Notes under the pieces: model-generated
What the model was told of the DNA's origin: nothing
Seen by the model: the letters and a program-made list of their open reading frames with translations, nothing else
Database searches by the model: none
Part shown: one piece after another, positions 25,386-35,200 of the stretch
Layout: the number at the start of each line of letters is the position of its first letter
Numbering within the stretch: position 1 is the stretch's first letter
Position numbers and translations under genes: made by a program
Source of the DNA: Fluviispira multicolorata
Lineage (GTDB): Bacteria > Bdellovibrionota_B > Oligoflexia > Silvanigrellales > Silvanigrellaceae
Reading direction: 5' to 3'
NCBI RefSeq assembly: GCF_009208585.1
Contig: NZ_WFLN01000006.1
Location: 517,128-581,127 of the forward strand
Length of the DNA stretch: 64,000 bases

Positions 25386-26171
25386 TTAACTATTCAAATT
25401 TTCAAGCTCTGCATCTGCGTGAAATTTATTTTCTCGGATTGTTAAAAAATGCGTGATCCATTCATCATTTAAGTTTAAAAGCTGTTCTTTTGTACCAATT
25501 CCAATTATTTTTCCGTCTTTTAATATAGCAACTTTTTTTGCAAAGCGGAATGCAACATCGATATTTGAAGTCACGCAAACCATAGTTGTGCCAATTTTAA
25601 AACCAATTCGATGAATTATGTCGATAACAATTGTTGTTGTAACAGGATCAAGACCTGCCGTGGGTTCATCAAGCAGTGCGAGTTCGGGATTCGTTACAAG
25701 CGCACGAATAAAACCGACTCTTCTACGCATACCACCAGAAAGTTCACTTGGAAGTTTGTCTGCAGCGTGATTCAAATTGACTTGCGATAAAAAACTTAAA
25801 ACTCTTTCTTCTCGCTCATTTTTTGTAAAAGTGGTCATATTTTCCATAGCAAAATTAATATTTTCGCGGACGGTCATAAAGTCAAACAAAGCGCCTTGCT
25901 GAAAGGCGATCCCCACTTTTTTTAAAATTTCCGATCTGTCTTTGTGTGCTAGACCTTGTAAATTCTTGTCAAGGACATGAATTGTTCCTGATTGCGGTAC
26001 AATGATTCCTAATATAATCTTAAGAAGTGTGCTTTTTCCAGAGCCACCCGGTCCTAGAATAGTTAAAGATTCGCCTTTAAATATATCAAGATTTAAGTTT
26101 TGGAGTATAGGTTTATTCTTAATAAAAGAGACATTTATGTCATTCAGTGTTACAATTTTGGATGATTGCAC
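25386..26171 (-). CDS. MlaF-like ABC transporter ATP-binding protein
   Basis: The 261-residue ATPase has Walker A GPGGSGKST, signature ELSGGMRRRVGFIRAL and Walker B LALLDEPTAGLDP. SGGMRRRV is typical of the MlaF/Ttg2A group, which powers phospholipid transport between the membranes. The start is a GTG at 26171 with a perfect AAGGAGG four bases upstream. No mlaE, mlaD or mlaC gene is adjacent. It heads a block with uvrA-like and psd genes, so a lipid-related role fits psd but partner genes must lie elsewhere. Confidence 0.85.
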   Translation of the reverse strand: MQSSKIVTLNDINVSFIKNKPILQNLNLDIFKGESLTILGPGGSGKSTLLKIILGIIVPQSGTIHVLDKNLQGLAHKDRSEILKKVGIAFQQGALFDFMTVRENINFAMENMTTFTKNEREERVLSFLSQVNLNHAADKLPSELSGGMRRRVGFIRALVTNPELALLDEPTAGLDPVTTTIVIDIIHRIGFKIGTTMVCVTSNIDVAFRFAKKVAILKDGKIIGIGTKEQLLNLNDEWITHFLTIRENKFHADAELENLNS

Positions 26172-26306
26172 TCAGCCTCCTTAACTTATGACTGGCAGTT
26201 CTTTATATTAGGTTATTATTGTTTGATTTGCAATTATTTCAGATAGTGCTTAGTAATATAAGCTTGAATGTCATAATTTATTTAATGAGTGAGCCTAGTG
26301 AATATA

Positions 26307-27185
26307 ATGAATATTAATTTTAAAAGATCCTTTTTAATTATCTTATCTTTAGTTAACATTTATGTATTTTTTGCGAGAGAAGCTTTTTCCGAAGAGGCTC
26401 AAGAAAAAAAATCTATCGTTACTTTAGATAATGATGAAAAGATGATGAGTAATATAAAATCTAGAATTTCGGCATGTGTAGAGTTAGATAATAAAATTCT
26501 TTCATACGTTGATAAAATATATTTTTTGAAAGATTGTAAACTTAGACTAATTAAGGGTTCAGAAATAGTTAATAAACTTATTCAAATTAGAAAGAAAAAA
26601 ATTATTAATTTAACAAGTGAAGTCTATTCTCTTATTCCAATTGGCGAAAATTATGGGAATGATGAATATTATAATGAATTTGAAAAGCGCAATGCGTTAA
26701 GTTTAAGAGAACTATGTAATTTATATGAAAAAGGAATATTGACTTCAGATAATATAAATTATTTTTTTATTGAAAACTGTAAAAGAAGACCATTTGAAAA
26801 ATACAGTGATGTCCTTTTATTTAATGGTAAAAGCCGCCCTATTTATTCACTTCAACCACAAACAATTGAAATATTTCCCCTTGGTAGACCTGTTTTGATT
26901 GAAAAAAATAATCTTGATATAGTTGAAAGCGAAGGAAAACTAAAAAAACATTTGCCATCAGCACAAAAATTATGTGGCTCTCTTAATCGTAAAGTTGTTA
27001 CCTTTCATGATAGTTATTACTTTATTGAAGATTGTCATCTGTTTAAAATTAAAAATTTGACTTTAGAAATCCAAAAAAAGGCAGATAATTTAGGTGGAAT
27101 ACAAGAGCTGACAGTTGTACAAAAACTTGGTATACCTGAAGGTGAAGAAATTCGAAGTGATGAAGTTCTTAAAAAAATCAGATAA
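26307..27185 (+). CDS. Exported protein with three Cys-pair repeats, unknown function
   Basis: The ATG at 26307 was preferred over a GTG at 26289 because it opens a clean signal peptide (MNINFKRSFLIILSL ... FSEEA); the product is 292 residues. Three units of about 80-86 residues repeat, each with a Cys pair 20-21 apart: Cys57-Cys77, Cys137-Cys158 and Cys223-Cys243. The second Cys lies in a (Y/F)F(L/I)(K/E)(D/N)C motif, and a PxG follows later in each unit (110-113, 190-193, 274-277). This suggests three small disulfide-closed domains in the periplasm or outside. The family is not recognised. Confidence 0.72.
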   Translation: MNINFKRSFLIILSLVNIYVFFAREAFSEEAQEKKSIVTLDNDEKMMSNIKSRISACVELDNKILSYVDKIYFLKDCKLRLIKGSEIVNKLIQIRKKKIINLTSEVYSLIPIGENYGNDEYYNEFEKRNALSLRELCNLYEKGILTSDNINYFFIENCKRRPFEKYSDVLLFNGKSRPIYSLQPQTIEIFPLGRPVLIEKNNLDIVESEGKLKKHLPSAQKLCGSLNRKVVTFHDSYYFIEDCHLFKIKNLTLEIQKKADNLGGIQELTVVQKLGIPEGEEIRSDEVLKKIR

Positions 27186-27197
27186 TTAAAAAATTAA

Positions 27198-28097
27198 TTA
27201 ATTGTTCTCTGGTAATAATTTTAGAATCACTCCTCTCATTAAATTTTTCTGAGGCCAAGATTTTACGGGTTGCATACCCGATTGAAGCCAATCATTACCA
27301 TATCCAAGAGTCACAACTTGCTCTGGATTTAAATTAAATCTTCTAACTAAATAATTTCCTACTGCTTGAGCTCTCATCAGTGACTCTAAACGCAGTTGCT
27401 CTTTATCTCCAGAAGTTAGATAAAATCCATCGATTTCTAGGCGGCCATTAAGATTTTTAAAATAAGAGAATTTATCATCAAGATACTCTTGCCCCTCTGG
27501 AGTTAGATCAAAAGAGTAATTTCCATTCCCTAAGTTAGTAAAGATATTTTCGTAAGCAATCTCAAATTTTGGACTGATTAAAATTTTTCTTGATATTATT
27601 TTTTCGACTGGAAAGACAACATCTCCTGCCATTGGCCGCCAATAAAGATTTCCCATTTCAATAAATTTGCGCGGATATTTTCCTGCTGGATATTGAGTTA
27701 TATCGATTCCTTTTATTATAGCTTCAACTGTATTTCCATTAATACTCTCGACATTTCCTCTTCCTAAAAAAACCCATCTTCCAGGTGGAAGGCAACGAGC
27801 AATTTGGACTTCTCCGCCAACAGTGGGCATTTGATAATATGCAATTTTTTTATTGGAATATAGATCCCAACTAACTAGAAATTCATTTTTAATATTTGAG
27901 CGTTCAGAGTAAGTTAACTTAATTGATTGAGTGGCAAGTCCTGTGGGAGTGCACTCTTCAATTGGATAAGAAGTCTGAAAAAAATAGCTGATTAAAGAAA
28001 TTGCTGTACATGAATATGATATAGAAATATTGAGTAAAATGAAACTTGCTAGTTTTGAAAGTTTTATGATTATTTTAAAAATCATTTTAAGCTTCAT
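27198..28097 (-). CDS. Exported OmpA-like domain protein
   Basis: The 299-residue protein has a signal peptide (MKLKMIFKIIIKLSKLASF...). A C-terminal OmpA-like domain spans about residues 200-275, with LRLESLMRAQAVGNYLVRRF and VVTLGYGND matching the LSxxRAxxVxxYL and GYG landmarks. Such domains bind peptidoglycan. The Asp normally found before the LS..RA segment is not clearly placed (YLTSGDKEQ), so binding is uncertain. The N-terminal 170 residues are not recognised. It is convergent with the Cys-repeat gene across 12 bases. Confidence 0.72.
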   Translation of the reverse strand: MKLKMIFKIIIKLSKLASFILLNISISYSCTAISLISYFFQTSYPIEECTPTGLATQSIKLTYSERSNIKNEFLVSWDLYSNKKIAYYQMPTVGGEVQIARCLPPGRWVFLGRGNVESINGNTVEAIIKGIDITQYPAGKYPRKFIEMGNLYWRPMAGDVVFPVEKIISRKILISPKFEIAYENIFTNLGNGNYSFDLTPEGQEYLDDKFSYFKNLNGRLEIDGFYLTSGDKEQLRLESLMRAQAVGNYLVRRFNLNPEQVVTLGYGNDWLQSGMQPVKSWPQKNLMRGVILKLLPENN

Positions 28098-28221
28098 ATT
28101 TATTCCATTGCTTCATTTAGAGCTTGATCCCTTGCCATCTTTTCGGCAACCTGCGCTTGAGGCAGTGGGCAAATTTTATAATTTGTCAATTCCATGAGTC
28201 ATATAAGGAAGATTTTTGCTG

Positions 28222-28923
28222 ATGAGAAAAGTTGGAACTATCATAGATAATTTGAGAAAAGGTGAAAAAGCTCCTGATAGACATGAAAACCCATATTTAA
28301 AAGAGGCTATTGGATTATCAGAATACCTCTTAACTCAAGCAGAGTTGGGCGAAAAATACTCTTCACTCTTTACAGATATGACAAAGCCCATAGTAGTTGA
28401 AATTGGTTGTTATATGGGTAAAACAGTACTTGAACTTGTTGAAAATAATAAAGATAAAAATATATTAGGACTTGATATCACCTACAAGCGCGTTGTGAAA
28501 GCTGCCCGTAAATTAAAAAGAAATCATTTAGATAATGGGCGCATTGCAATTTGTGATGGTATGGCTTTTCTGAGAGATATTGTTCCAGACAATTCTTTAC
28601 TTGGCGTTTGTGTCTTTTTTCCAGATCCTTGGCCTAAAGAAAGGCATGAAAAAAATAGACTTTTAAAGGCAGATTTCATCGAAATTTTATTTTCTAAATT
28701 GTCACCTCAAGGTTTTTTTTGGTTTAAAACAGATCATGAGCAGTATTTTTTGGAAACTCAGAAAAAAGTCTTACATTCTGGCTTTATAAGCGATGATGAA
28801 AAAGATTTTACTCCGCGTTCAAAACCTCAAAATATTCAGGGTGATTCTTACGAAACAGCATTTCAAAAACTCTTTACTATGAAGGGAGTGCCTTTCTACC
28901 AAAGAGTTTTTATTAAGCCATAG
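28222..28923 (+). CDS. trmB: tRNA (guanine-N7)-methyltransferase
   Basis: TrmB makes m7G46 in tRNA using SAM. The 233-residue protein has the SAM motif VEIGCYMGKTVLEL, then LGLDITYKRV and the family hallmark FFPDPWPKERHEKNRLL. The ATG at 28222 has AAGGAAG about 9 bases upstream; a TTG two codons earlier was not used. It is first in a trmB-CDF-queG run (11-base gap, then a 1-base overlap), so two tRNA-modification genes share a transcript with a metal transporter. Confidence 0.93.
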   Translation: MRKVGTIIDNLRKGEKAPDRHENPYLKEAIGLSEYLLTQAELGEKYSSLFTDMTKPIVVEIGCYMGKTVLELVENNKDKNILGLDITYKRVVKAARKLKRNHLDNGRIAICDGMAFLRDIVPDNSLLGVCVFFPDPWPKERHEKNRLLKADFIEILFSKLSPQGFFWFKTDHEQYFLETQKKVLHSGFISDDEKDFTPRSKPQNIQGDSYETAFQKLFTMKGVPFYQRVFIKP

Positions 28924-28934
28924 AAAGTAATGTT

Positions 28935-29852
28935 ATGCTTCATAGATTAACGGATGGACTTTCAAATTCGAAAATAGCTCAACGAGCAGCTTTGGTAGCA
29001 GCAATTTGTGCTGCTTTTTTAGCAGTTGGTAAACTTACACTCTTTTTTATGACAGGCTCATTGATAGTTGCGTTATCTGCTTGGGATAGCACTATGGATA
29101 TGATCGTCAGTCTCGTAAATCGAAAAATTGTTAAGTTCGCACGTCTTGATGCAGATCATAATCATCCCTATGGGCATGGACGCGCAGAAAGCATCGCTGC
29201 CCTTGGTCAGGGAAGCCTGATTATTGGTGGAGGAATTGCGATCGCTGTCTCAAGCGTTCGACAAATATATGATGTGTTAAATGGACAAACTGTTTTAATA
29301 AATCATTCAGATTGGAAGCAAATTGTCTTTTTTATATTTGCAGCTTTTGTGAGCCTTTTTGTAACAAAATGGTTAAAAGTAAATGGCTTAAAATTAAATA
29401 GCCCAGCTTTAATAGCAGATGCGGAACATTATAAAGTTGACTTTGTGACAAATATTTCATCAACTTTAGCCCTTTTTTTAGTTGCAATAACGGGATATAC
29501 AATTTTAGATCCTATTTTAGCATTGTTATTTTCTGGTTATATTATTTATGGTTCTTTGGGGTTAGTAAAAACAAGTATAAATGAACTTATGGATCATGAT
29601 ATACCTGATGATATAAAATTAATCGCAATAGAAATTGTTAAAAAAACCGACGAAAGAATTTTAGATATCCATAGATTTAGAGCAAGAAAAAGTGGTCATA
29701 AATACTTTTTTGATTTTCATGTTACATTACCAGAATCACTTTTATTTAATGAAGTTCACTATATTATAGATAAAATTGAACATGTATTATCATCTGAATT
29801 TGAAGGTGATGTTATTGTCCATGCAGATCCAAGTAGCGTAAGTCCAGACTGA
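28935..29852 (+). CDS. Cation diffusion facilitator (CDF) family metal transporter
   Basis: The 305-residue inner-membrane protein has the CDF metal site residues: DSTMD in the second span (SAWDSTMDMIVSLVN) and HYKVD in the fifth (ADAEHYKVDFVTN). The HNHPYGHGRAE loop of FieF-like members and a C-terminal cytoplasmic domain (DILDIH-type segment ILDIHRFRARKSGHKYF) are also present. It should export Zn, Fe or Mn by proton antiport; the sequence alone does not decide which. Its stop overlaps the queG start by one base (TGATG). Confidence 0.9.
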   Translation: MLHRLTDGLSNSKIAQRAALVAAICAAFLAVGKLTLFFMTGSLIVALSAWDSTMDMIVSLVNRKIVKFARLDADHNHPYGHGRAESIAALGQGSLIIGGGIAIAVSSVRQIYDVLNGQTVLINHSDWKQIVFFIFAAFVSLFVTKWLKVNGLKLNSPALIADAEHYKVDFVTNISSTLALFLVAITGYTILDPILALLFSGYIIYGSLGLVKTSINELMDHDIPDDIKLIAIEIVKKTDERILDIHRFRARKSGHKYFFDFHVTLPESLLFNEVHYIIDKIEHVLSSEFEGDVIVHADPSSVSPD

Positions 29853-30964
29853 TGATATTAAGAGAAGATATAATTGAGTTATTAAAAAAATATGATGCAT
29901 ATGCAACAGGTGTTTTTTCATTTGAAGATAAAAAATATGTAAATGTTTTTGATAAAGATTTTAAAGCTTTTGAACAGTGGTTGAATGATAAAGCGCATGC
30001 TGGAATGAAATTTTTAGAGAGTAATATTGATGTGCGTAAGGATCCTTCTTTTATTCTGCCAAACTCAAAAACGGCACTTGTCTTTTTATTTCCTTATTCA
30101 ATGGGACACAGAGTAAGAAATAAAAGAGTAGTTTCTTTTGAAATAAAAGCAAAAAAAAATTCATTAATTGGTAATAAATTAATTTCTAGATATGTTTATG
30201 GGAAAGATTATCACAAAATTTTAAAAAATAATTTAGTACTCATTGGTCAAGCTCTTCAAAAACATTTGAATAAAAAATTTACGTTTAGACCTGTCATTGA
30301 TTCAATTCCTTTTTTTGATAGAGCGCATGCTAGAGAAGCTCATATTGGGTTTATAGGTAAAAACACAATGTTAATTCGACCTGGTATGGGTTCTTTTTTC
30401 TTTATCGCAACTCTTTTGTTGGATTTGTCACACAGTGAAATTATCGAACATTTTGATACTCCAAAAATAAATCCTATTGCAAGCTTAGATTGTGGTGACT
30501 GCACCAAATGTTTAGATTCATGTCCCACAAATGCACTCATAAAACCGTATTATTTGGATGCAAATAAATGTTTATCTTACTTAACTATTGAGCATCGAGA
30601 TATTGTCCCCAAAGAATATATTTCACATTTTTCTAAAACGATTTATGGCTGTGATATTTGTCAAGAAGTGTGTCCTTATAATTTAGTCACTTCTGATTTT
30701 AATATTTTAAAAGGATTTGCAGAATATAATAGCTCTTTTTTATCAATAAGTATCAAAGATATCGCTTTAATGACTCCACTTGAGTATGAAAAATGGTTTG
30801 GTGGAACCGCTGCTACACGTGCAAAGTACCAAGGTCTTATTCGTAATGCTTTGTATCATTTATATTCAAATCAAGATGAAGATTTGCATAATATATTACA
30901 AAAACTTGAAAACTCTGAATTCAAACTTATTTCTAATACCGTTAAGCAGATCCAGAATTTTTAA
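29852..30964 (+). CDS. queG: Epoxyqueuosine reductase
   Basis: QueG performs the last step of queuosine synthesis on tRNA, using cobalamin and two 4Fe-4S clusters. The 370-residue protein has the two ferredoxin-type cluster motifs CGDCTKCLDSCPTNAL and CDICQEVCPYN, as well as the N-terminal DUF1730-type segment with WLNDKAHAGMKFL and IDVRKDPSFILP. The length is normal. It is translationally coupled to the CDF gene and is the last gene of the trmB run. Confidence 0.92.
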   Translation: MILREDIIELLKKYDAYATGVFSFEDKKYVNVFDKDFKAFEQWLNDKAHAGMKFLESNIDVRKDPSFILPNSKTALVFLFPYSMGHRVRNKRVVSFEIKAKKNSLIGNKLISRYVYGKDYHKILKNNLVLIGQALQKHLNKKFTFRPVIDSIPFFDRAHAREAHIGFIGKNTMLIRPGMGSFFFIATLLLDLSHSEIIEHFDTPKINPIASLDCGDCTKCLDSCPTNALIKPYYLDANKCLSYLTIEHRDIVPKEYISHFSKTIYGCDICQEVCPYNLVTSDFNILKGFAEYNSSFLSISIKDIALMTPLEYEKWFGGTAATRAKYQGLIRNALYHLYSNQDEDLHNILQKLENSEFKLISNTVKQIQNF

Positions 30965-31080
30965 AACTGCTATTCTTTTCAAAATTTTTAAAATATGTAT
31001 TCTGTCAAAGGCAAGCAGGACAATTTAATAAACTTGATCCCTCTTGAAGATTAATTATATGTATCACTAAGGAATATAAA

Positions 31081-31866
31081 ATGCTTCAAAAAGGCATGTT
31101 AAAAAAACTTACTCTGTCTGCATTAGCTACAGCTTTAATAACATCATGTCAAAGCTTAAAACCATTGCCGGCTGGAATTCAATTTGGCTATGAGGCTGTG
31201 AACCCTGCTTCTATTATCGCAATTCCAACTTTCGTTCTTCCTGATCCTTCAAAAACATCATCTATTGATCCCTCAATCATAGCTTCTGAAAATATTATAA
31301 ATCTTTTGCAAAAAAAAGTGATTGACTCCTTTGATGGGCAACCCAATATCAATGGTTATCCATTCGATGTGGTAAATAAAGCTCTTGAAAAAGGCAAATC
31401 AAATATTTTGGAAAACTTAAAAGGAACCATGAATAATGTTGCAAAAAGATTTTCTTCACGCGATTCAACTGTCCGCTCACTCATAACCTCTTCTTGTTTA
31501 TCAAGAAAAAATTTCGTAGAGTTTTATTCTTATTGTCTTGCGGGTGAACCCAAATGGATTGAAAATTTAAACTCATTAACTGCTCGAGTTATGAATGCAG
31601 ACACCGCATTAATAGTTGTAATAACTCAGATTGAATCAAACTTTGATGATAATATTTATTCGATAACGGGCGGGTTTTCTATATTGTTAGTTGATACGAA
31701 TAATGGAAAACTTATTTGGGGAAAAGATGGGAGCGCAACTTTAATCAACCCAGTAGAAAAAAAATATTTTCCAAACTGGACTGAACTTATAAATACTGTT
31801 TTTTCAAATAATTTTTGGGAAGATTTTCCTGGCAGAATCATCAATAAAAAAGTGAAGTCAAAATAA
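31081..31866 (+). CDS. Lipoprotein of unknown function
   Basis: The 261-residue product has a lipoprotein signal peptide ending in LITSC (Cys23) followed by QSLKPLPAG. The middle has Ala- and Val-rich TALIVVITQIE and TGGFSILLVDTNNGKLIWGK. This resembles the general layout of small envelope lipoproteins that report an accessory subunit, but no family could be named. AAGGA precedes the ATG. It ends 38 bases before the mutase gene on the same strand. Confidence 0.7.
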   Translation: MLQKGMLKKLTLSALATALITSCQSLKPLPAGIQFGYEAVNPASIIAIPTFVLPDPSKTSSIDPSIIASENIINLLQKKVIDSFDGQPNINGYPFDVVNKALEKGKSNILENLKGTMNNVAKRFSSRDSTVRSLITSSCLSRKNFVEFYSYCLAGEPKWIENLNSLTARVMNADTALIVVITQIESNFDDNIYSITGGFSILLVDTNNGKLIWGKDGSATLINPVEKKYFPNWTELINTVFSNNFWEDFPGRIINKKVKSK

Positions 31867-31904
31867 GAAATAATTAATTTGATCGCAAGTAAAGGAAGAA
31901 TTAA

Positions 31905-33521
31905 ATGTCAGCTTCTAATAAAGATCCGAAAAGGAAAAAAGAATTTGTGACAGCTTCTCGCTCTGTGGTTGAAGAACTTTATTATCCCGAGGATTATCAA
32001 AGGAACAAAGAATTTTTAAATAAAATAAATTTTCCTGGCACGTATCCATATACTCGTGGGGTTCATTCAGGAATGTATCGTAATAGTTTATGGACTATGC
32101 GTCAGTATGCAGGGTTTGCAAGCGCAGAAGAAAGTAACAAAAGATATAAATATTTATTAGAGCAAGGTCAAACAGGTTTAAGTGTAGCATTCGATCTTCC
32201 AACTCAAATTGGTTATGATTCCGATAGTGAAGAAGCAGCAGGCGAAGTTGGTAAAGTTGGCGTTGCAATTGATACTTTGGCTGATATGGAAATTTTATTT
32301 GATGGAATTCCTCTTGATAAAATATCAACTTCAATGACTATAAATTCTTCGGCGTCTGTTTTATTGGCATTGTATATTGCAGTTGCTGAAAAGCAAGGAG
32401 TAAGTACCAACAAATTAAGAGGAACAATTCAGAACGATATATTAAAAGAATATATTGCAAGAGGAACTTATATCTTTCCCCCTAAACAATCTATGAGAAT
32501 AATTACCGATATCTTTGCATTTTGTAAGGAACATGTTCCTTTATGGAATACAATTTCTATTAGTGGTTATCATATACGCGAAGCGGGTAGCACTGCCTCA
32601 GAAGAAGTGGGTTTTACTCTTGCAAATGGTATTGCTTATGTTGAAGCGGCAATAAAAGTGGGTTTGCATGTGGATGAATTTGCTCCCCGCTTGTCATTCT
32701 TTTTTAATGGTTTTACCGATCTCTTAGAGGAAGTTGGTAAATTTAGAGCTGCAAGAAGAGTTTGGGCAAAAATTATGAAAGAGCGTTTTGGCGCTAAAAA
32801 TCCAAAGAGTCTTATGCTGCGCTTTCACACCCAAACTGCCGGTTCGACTTTAACAGCACAGCAGCCTGAGAATAATATTGTTCGTGTGGCAATTCAGGCA
32901 CTTGCCGCTGTTTTAGGAGGAACACAGAGCTTACATACAAATTCAAAGGACGAAGCTCTTGCTTTGCCAACAGAAGAATCAGCCCGCATTGCTCTCCGCA
33001 CTCAACAAATTATAGCTTACGAAAGCGGTGTAACTGAGACAGTTGATCCTCTTGCGGGGAGTTATTATGTCGAAGCTATAACTGATCGAATTGAAGTTGA
33101 AGTTAATGAAATTATTTCAAAAATTGATTCATTGGGAGGAATGGTAAAAGCAATTGAGCAGGGTTTTGTACAGGCTTCAATTCAAAAATCAGCTTATCAA
33201 TATCAACAAGATATAGAGACTCATGAAAGAGTTATTGTGGGTGTTAATAAGTTTATTGTTGAAGAAAAGCGTCCTGAAGGTTTATTAAAAATTGATGACT
33301 CAGTTGAAAAAATTCAGATTCAGAGCTTAAAAAAAGTGAAAAATAAGCGTAATAATTCCGCTGTTCAAAACTCGCTCAAAAAACTGAAAGAAGCGGCGCA
33401 AGGAACGGATAATTTAATGCCACACATTTTAAATGCCGTGCGTGTGTATGCGAGCATTGGCGAAATTTGCAATATATTGCGAGATGTTTATGGCGAATAT
33501 AAAGAAAGTGTTATTTTATGA
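31905..33521 (+). CDS. Methylmalonyl-CoA mutase, large (catalytic TIM-barrel) subunit
   Basis: This cobalamin enzyme interconverts methylmalonyl-CoA and succinyl-CoA. The 538-residue protein holds only the substrate-binding barrel; the B12-binding domain with DxHxxG is absent, as in two-subunit archaeal-type mutases, so a separate small subunit is needed. Residues aligned to the Propionibacterium enzyme are kept: Tyr68 in WTMRQYAGF (its Tyr89), Gln176 and Arg186 in [12 protein letters not shown] (Gln197, Arg207) and His223 in SGYHIREAG (His244). The Tyr/Arg pair favours methylmalonyl-CoA over isobutyryl-CoA. It overlaps the next gene by 4 bases. Confidence 0.92.
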   Translation: MSASNKDPKRKKEFVTASRSVVEELYYPEDYQRNKEFLNKINFPGTYPYTRGVHSGMYRNSLWTMRQYAGFASAEESNKRYKYLLEQGQTGLSVAFDLPTQIGYDSDSEEAAGEVGKVGVAIDTLADMEILFDGIPLDKISTSMTINSSASVLLALYIAVAEKQGVSTNKLRGTIQNDILKEYIARGTYIFPPKQSMRIITDIFAFCKEHVPLWNTISISGYHIREAGSTASEEVGFTLANGIAYVEAAIKVGLHVDEFAPRLSFFFNGFTDLLEEVGKFRAARRVWAKIMKERFGAKNPKSLMLRFHTQTAGSTLTAQQPENNIVRVAIQALAAVLGGTQSLHTNSKDEALALPTEESARIALRTQQIIAYESGVTETVDPLAGSYYVEAITDRIEVEVNEIISKIDSLGGMVKAIEQGFVQASIQKSAYQYQQDIETHERVIVGVNKFIVEEKRPEGLLKIDDSVEKIQIQSLKKVKNKRNNSAVQNSLKKLKEAAQGTDNLMPHILNAVRVYASIGEICNILRDVYGEYKESVIL

Positions 33522-34015
33522 GCGATACTGTTTCTCAATTAAAGGAAGATAGAAAATCTTTTTCAGTAATTAAAATAAATTATGAAAATAAAAAAAATAT
33601 AGAGCGTCCAACTTGGGATGATTATTTTTTAGGAATTGCGGAAGCAGTTTCTAAAAGAAGTCATGATGGAGAAACACAAGTGGGCGTTGTTGTTATTGAT
33701 GAAAATAAAAGAATTTTAGCGACAGGTTATAATGGCTTTCCTCCTGGTTGTGATGATAAAAAACTACCTAATCTACGTCCTGATAAATATCCTTTTATGG
33801 TGCACGCAGAAATAAATGCTATAGCTGCATCGAGGCAAGATCTACGCAACTCGGCTCTCTACTGTACTTATAGTCCGTGCAGGGACTGCGCAAAAGCCAT
33901 AATCACAGCAGGTATAAAAAGAGTGGTCTTTAAGAATGCTTACAAAAACGAAGATTATGAATTTGTTATGGATTTTATGCGTTCCTGCGGTCTTGAAGTT
34001 CGCCAAGTAAAATAA
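33518..34015 (+). CDS. dCMP deaminase family protein
   Basis: The enzyme deaminates dCMP to dUMP for thymidylate synthesis. The 165-residue protein has the zinc motif HAE (96-98) and PCRDC (Cys121, Cys124), and the ComEB-like block [13 protein letters not shown]. The start ATG lies inside the ATGA overlap with the mutase stop, so translation is coupled to an unrelated metabolic gene. An alternative substrate (cytidine, other nucleotides) is less likely given the GYNG..PG pattern. Confidence 0.9.
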   Translation: MSDTVSQLKEDRKSFSVIKINYENKKNIERPTWDDYFLGIAEAVSKRSHDGETQVGVVVIDENKRILATGYNGFPPGCDDKKLPNLRPDKYPFMVHAEINAIAASRQDLRNSALYCTYSPCRDCAKAIITAGIKRVVFKNAYKNEDYEFVMDFMRSCGLEVRQVK

Positions 34016-34108
34016 TAACTCTTTATAAAATCATTTGCACTCTTACTTAATTTCATATAGATAATCTTTCGTTGGGGGGCTTATTTATGTATTTAGGTGC
34101 CAGATCTT

Positions 34109-34657
34109 ATGAATAGTTTTATTATTTCAATGGTTTGTATCTTTTTGCTTCTGTTTAGTCAAAAGTGTTTTTCGATTAAAAATTCTGAGAGTAATTTTAT
34201 TTTAATTAGCAATTCTCAGCAAAAATCGAAATATATTGATTATAGAATGCCAGACTCTGATTCTATTGGAAATTTTTCTAAAATTCCTTCCAAAGTCCAA
34301 AAGCAATATCCTAAAATGGCACCCTTATATCTTTTTTATAATGATGAAAATATCTATACAAAATCAAATATAAATATTCTTGCATATAATAGCGATATTT
34401 TATTTCTTATAAACAACGAAAAAAATGTTTTAGAATTAGGAAAAATAATTCATCCAAGTGATGAAAAAGTTCAATCTTTTTTAAATTCAATTTCTAATTC
34501 AAAAATTGTTGCAGCATATTGGGAAAAAAAATCTGTACCAGCCGCAATTATGCTCGATAAAAAAGGCGTTGTTTATTTAGTAAAGCGTTCCAAAAGCCAT
34601 GATATTTCAATTGAACAGCTTGGGCTCTCAAATATTTCATTTTCTGCAAATCCATAA
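34109..34657 (+). CDS. Small exported protein of unknown function
   Basis: The ATG at 34109 was chosen over a GTG at 34097, since AGGTG stands about 9 bases before it and it opens a signal peptide (MNSFIISMVCIFLLLFSQKC, then FSIKNSE). The 182-residue product is not recognised and has no clear motif; a central LFLINNEKN and PAAIMLDKKGVVYLV suggest alternating strands. It stands alone between the deaminase and groES genes. Confidence 0.65.
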   Translation: MNSFIISMVCIFLLLFSQKCFSIKNSESNFILISNSQQKSKYIDYRMPDSDSIGNFSKIPSKVQKQYPKMAPLYLFYNDENIYTKSNINILAYNSDILFLINNEKNVLELGKIIHPSDEKVQSFLNSISNSKIVAAYWEKKSVPAAIMLDKKGVVYLVKRSKSHDISIEQLGLSNISFSANP

Positions 34658-34783
34658 ATTTTAAGTATGTATTAATAATGAATTGAATGATAAAATTCTT
34701 GGCATTTTAGATTTTGTACTTTACAAAATCTATTTTATTTTTACATAAAAATATATAAATAAAATTTTATTCCGCAGCGAGCC

Positions 34784-34811
34784 TTGACACTCGAGTTGTG
34801 ACGCTTATTTT
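34784..34811 (+). promoter_or_regulatory. groES-groEL promoter
   Basis: TTGACA (34784-34789), 16 bases, TATTTT (34806-34811). A palindrome ACTCGAGT (34789-34796) lies in the spacer. No CIRCE element (TTAGCACTC-N9-GAGTGCTAA) was found. The leader of about 80 bases carries a hairpin, GGGAGGA (34826-34832) with TCCTCTC (34837-34843), and a short outer helix AGGT/ACCT. Control by a heat-shock sigma factor, an unknown repressor or RNA structure is possible. Confidence 0.6.
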
Positions 34812-34900
34812 CCAGCTGAGGTATCGGGAGGAAGTCTCCTCTCACCTTTAAAATTAAGTTTTTAATGTTGTGGTTTATTTCCACTTTTTGGAGGCTCATT

Positions 34901-35188
34901 ATGAAGATTCGTCCACTTTCTGACCGTATTTTAGTTAGACGTGTTGCTGAAGAAACTAAAACAGCTGGGGGAATTCTAATTCCTGATAATGCTAAAGAAA
35001 AACCTGTTGAAGCAACTGTAGTTGCTGTTGGAAATGGCAAAGTACTTGCAGACGGCAAGGTTCGCGCAATTGATATTAAAGTTGGCGACCGCGTACTTTT
35101 TAGCAAATACAGTGGAACTGAAATTAAAGTTGACGGTGAAGATCACCTTATTCTTCGCGAAGATGACGTTTTGGGTGTAATTGGTTAA
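34901..35188 (+). CDS. groES: Co-chaperonin GroES
   Basis: GroES caps the GroEL folding chamber. The 95-residue protein starts [15 protein letters not shown] and carries the mobile loop [19 protein letters not shown]. The ATG at 34901 has GGAGG upstream; the frame stays open for 12 codons further but without a ribosome site. Length and sequence are normal. It is followed by groEL after 62 bases containing a terminator-like hairpin. Confidence 0.97.
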   Translation: MKIRPLSDRILVRRVAEETKTAGGILIPDNAKEKPVEATVVAVGNGKVLADGKVRAIDIKVGDRVLFSKYSGTEIKVDGEDHLILREDDVLGVIG

Positions 35189-35200
35189 TAAATAATCTGA

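Noticed and set aside
34658..34900. CIRCE operator upstream of groES
   Set aside because: No TTAGCACTC-N9-GAGTGCTAA or close variant is present; the only palindrome is ACTCGAGT.
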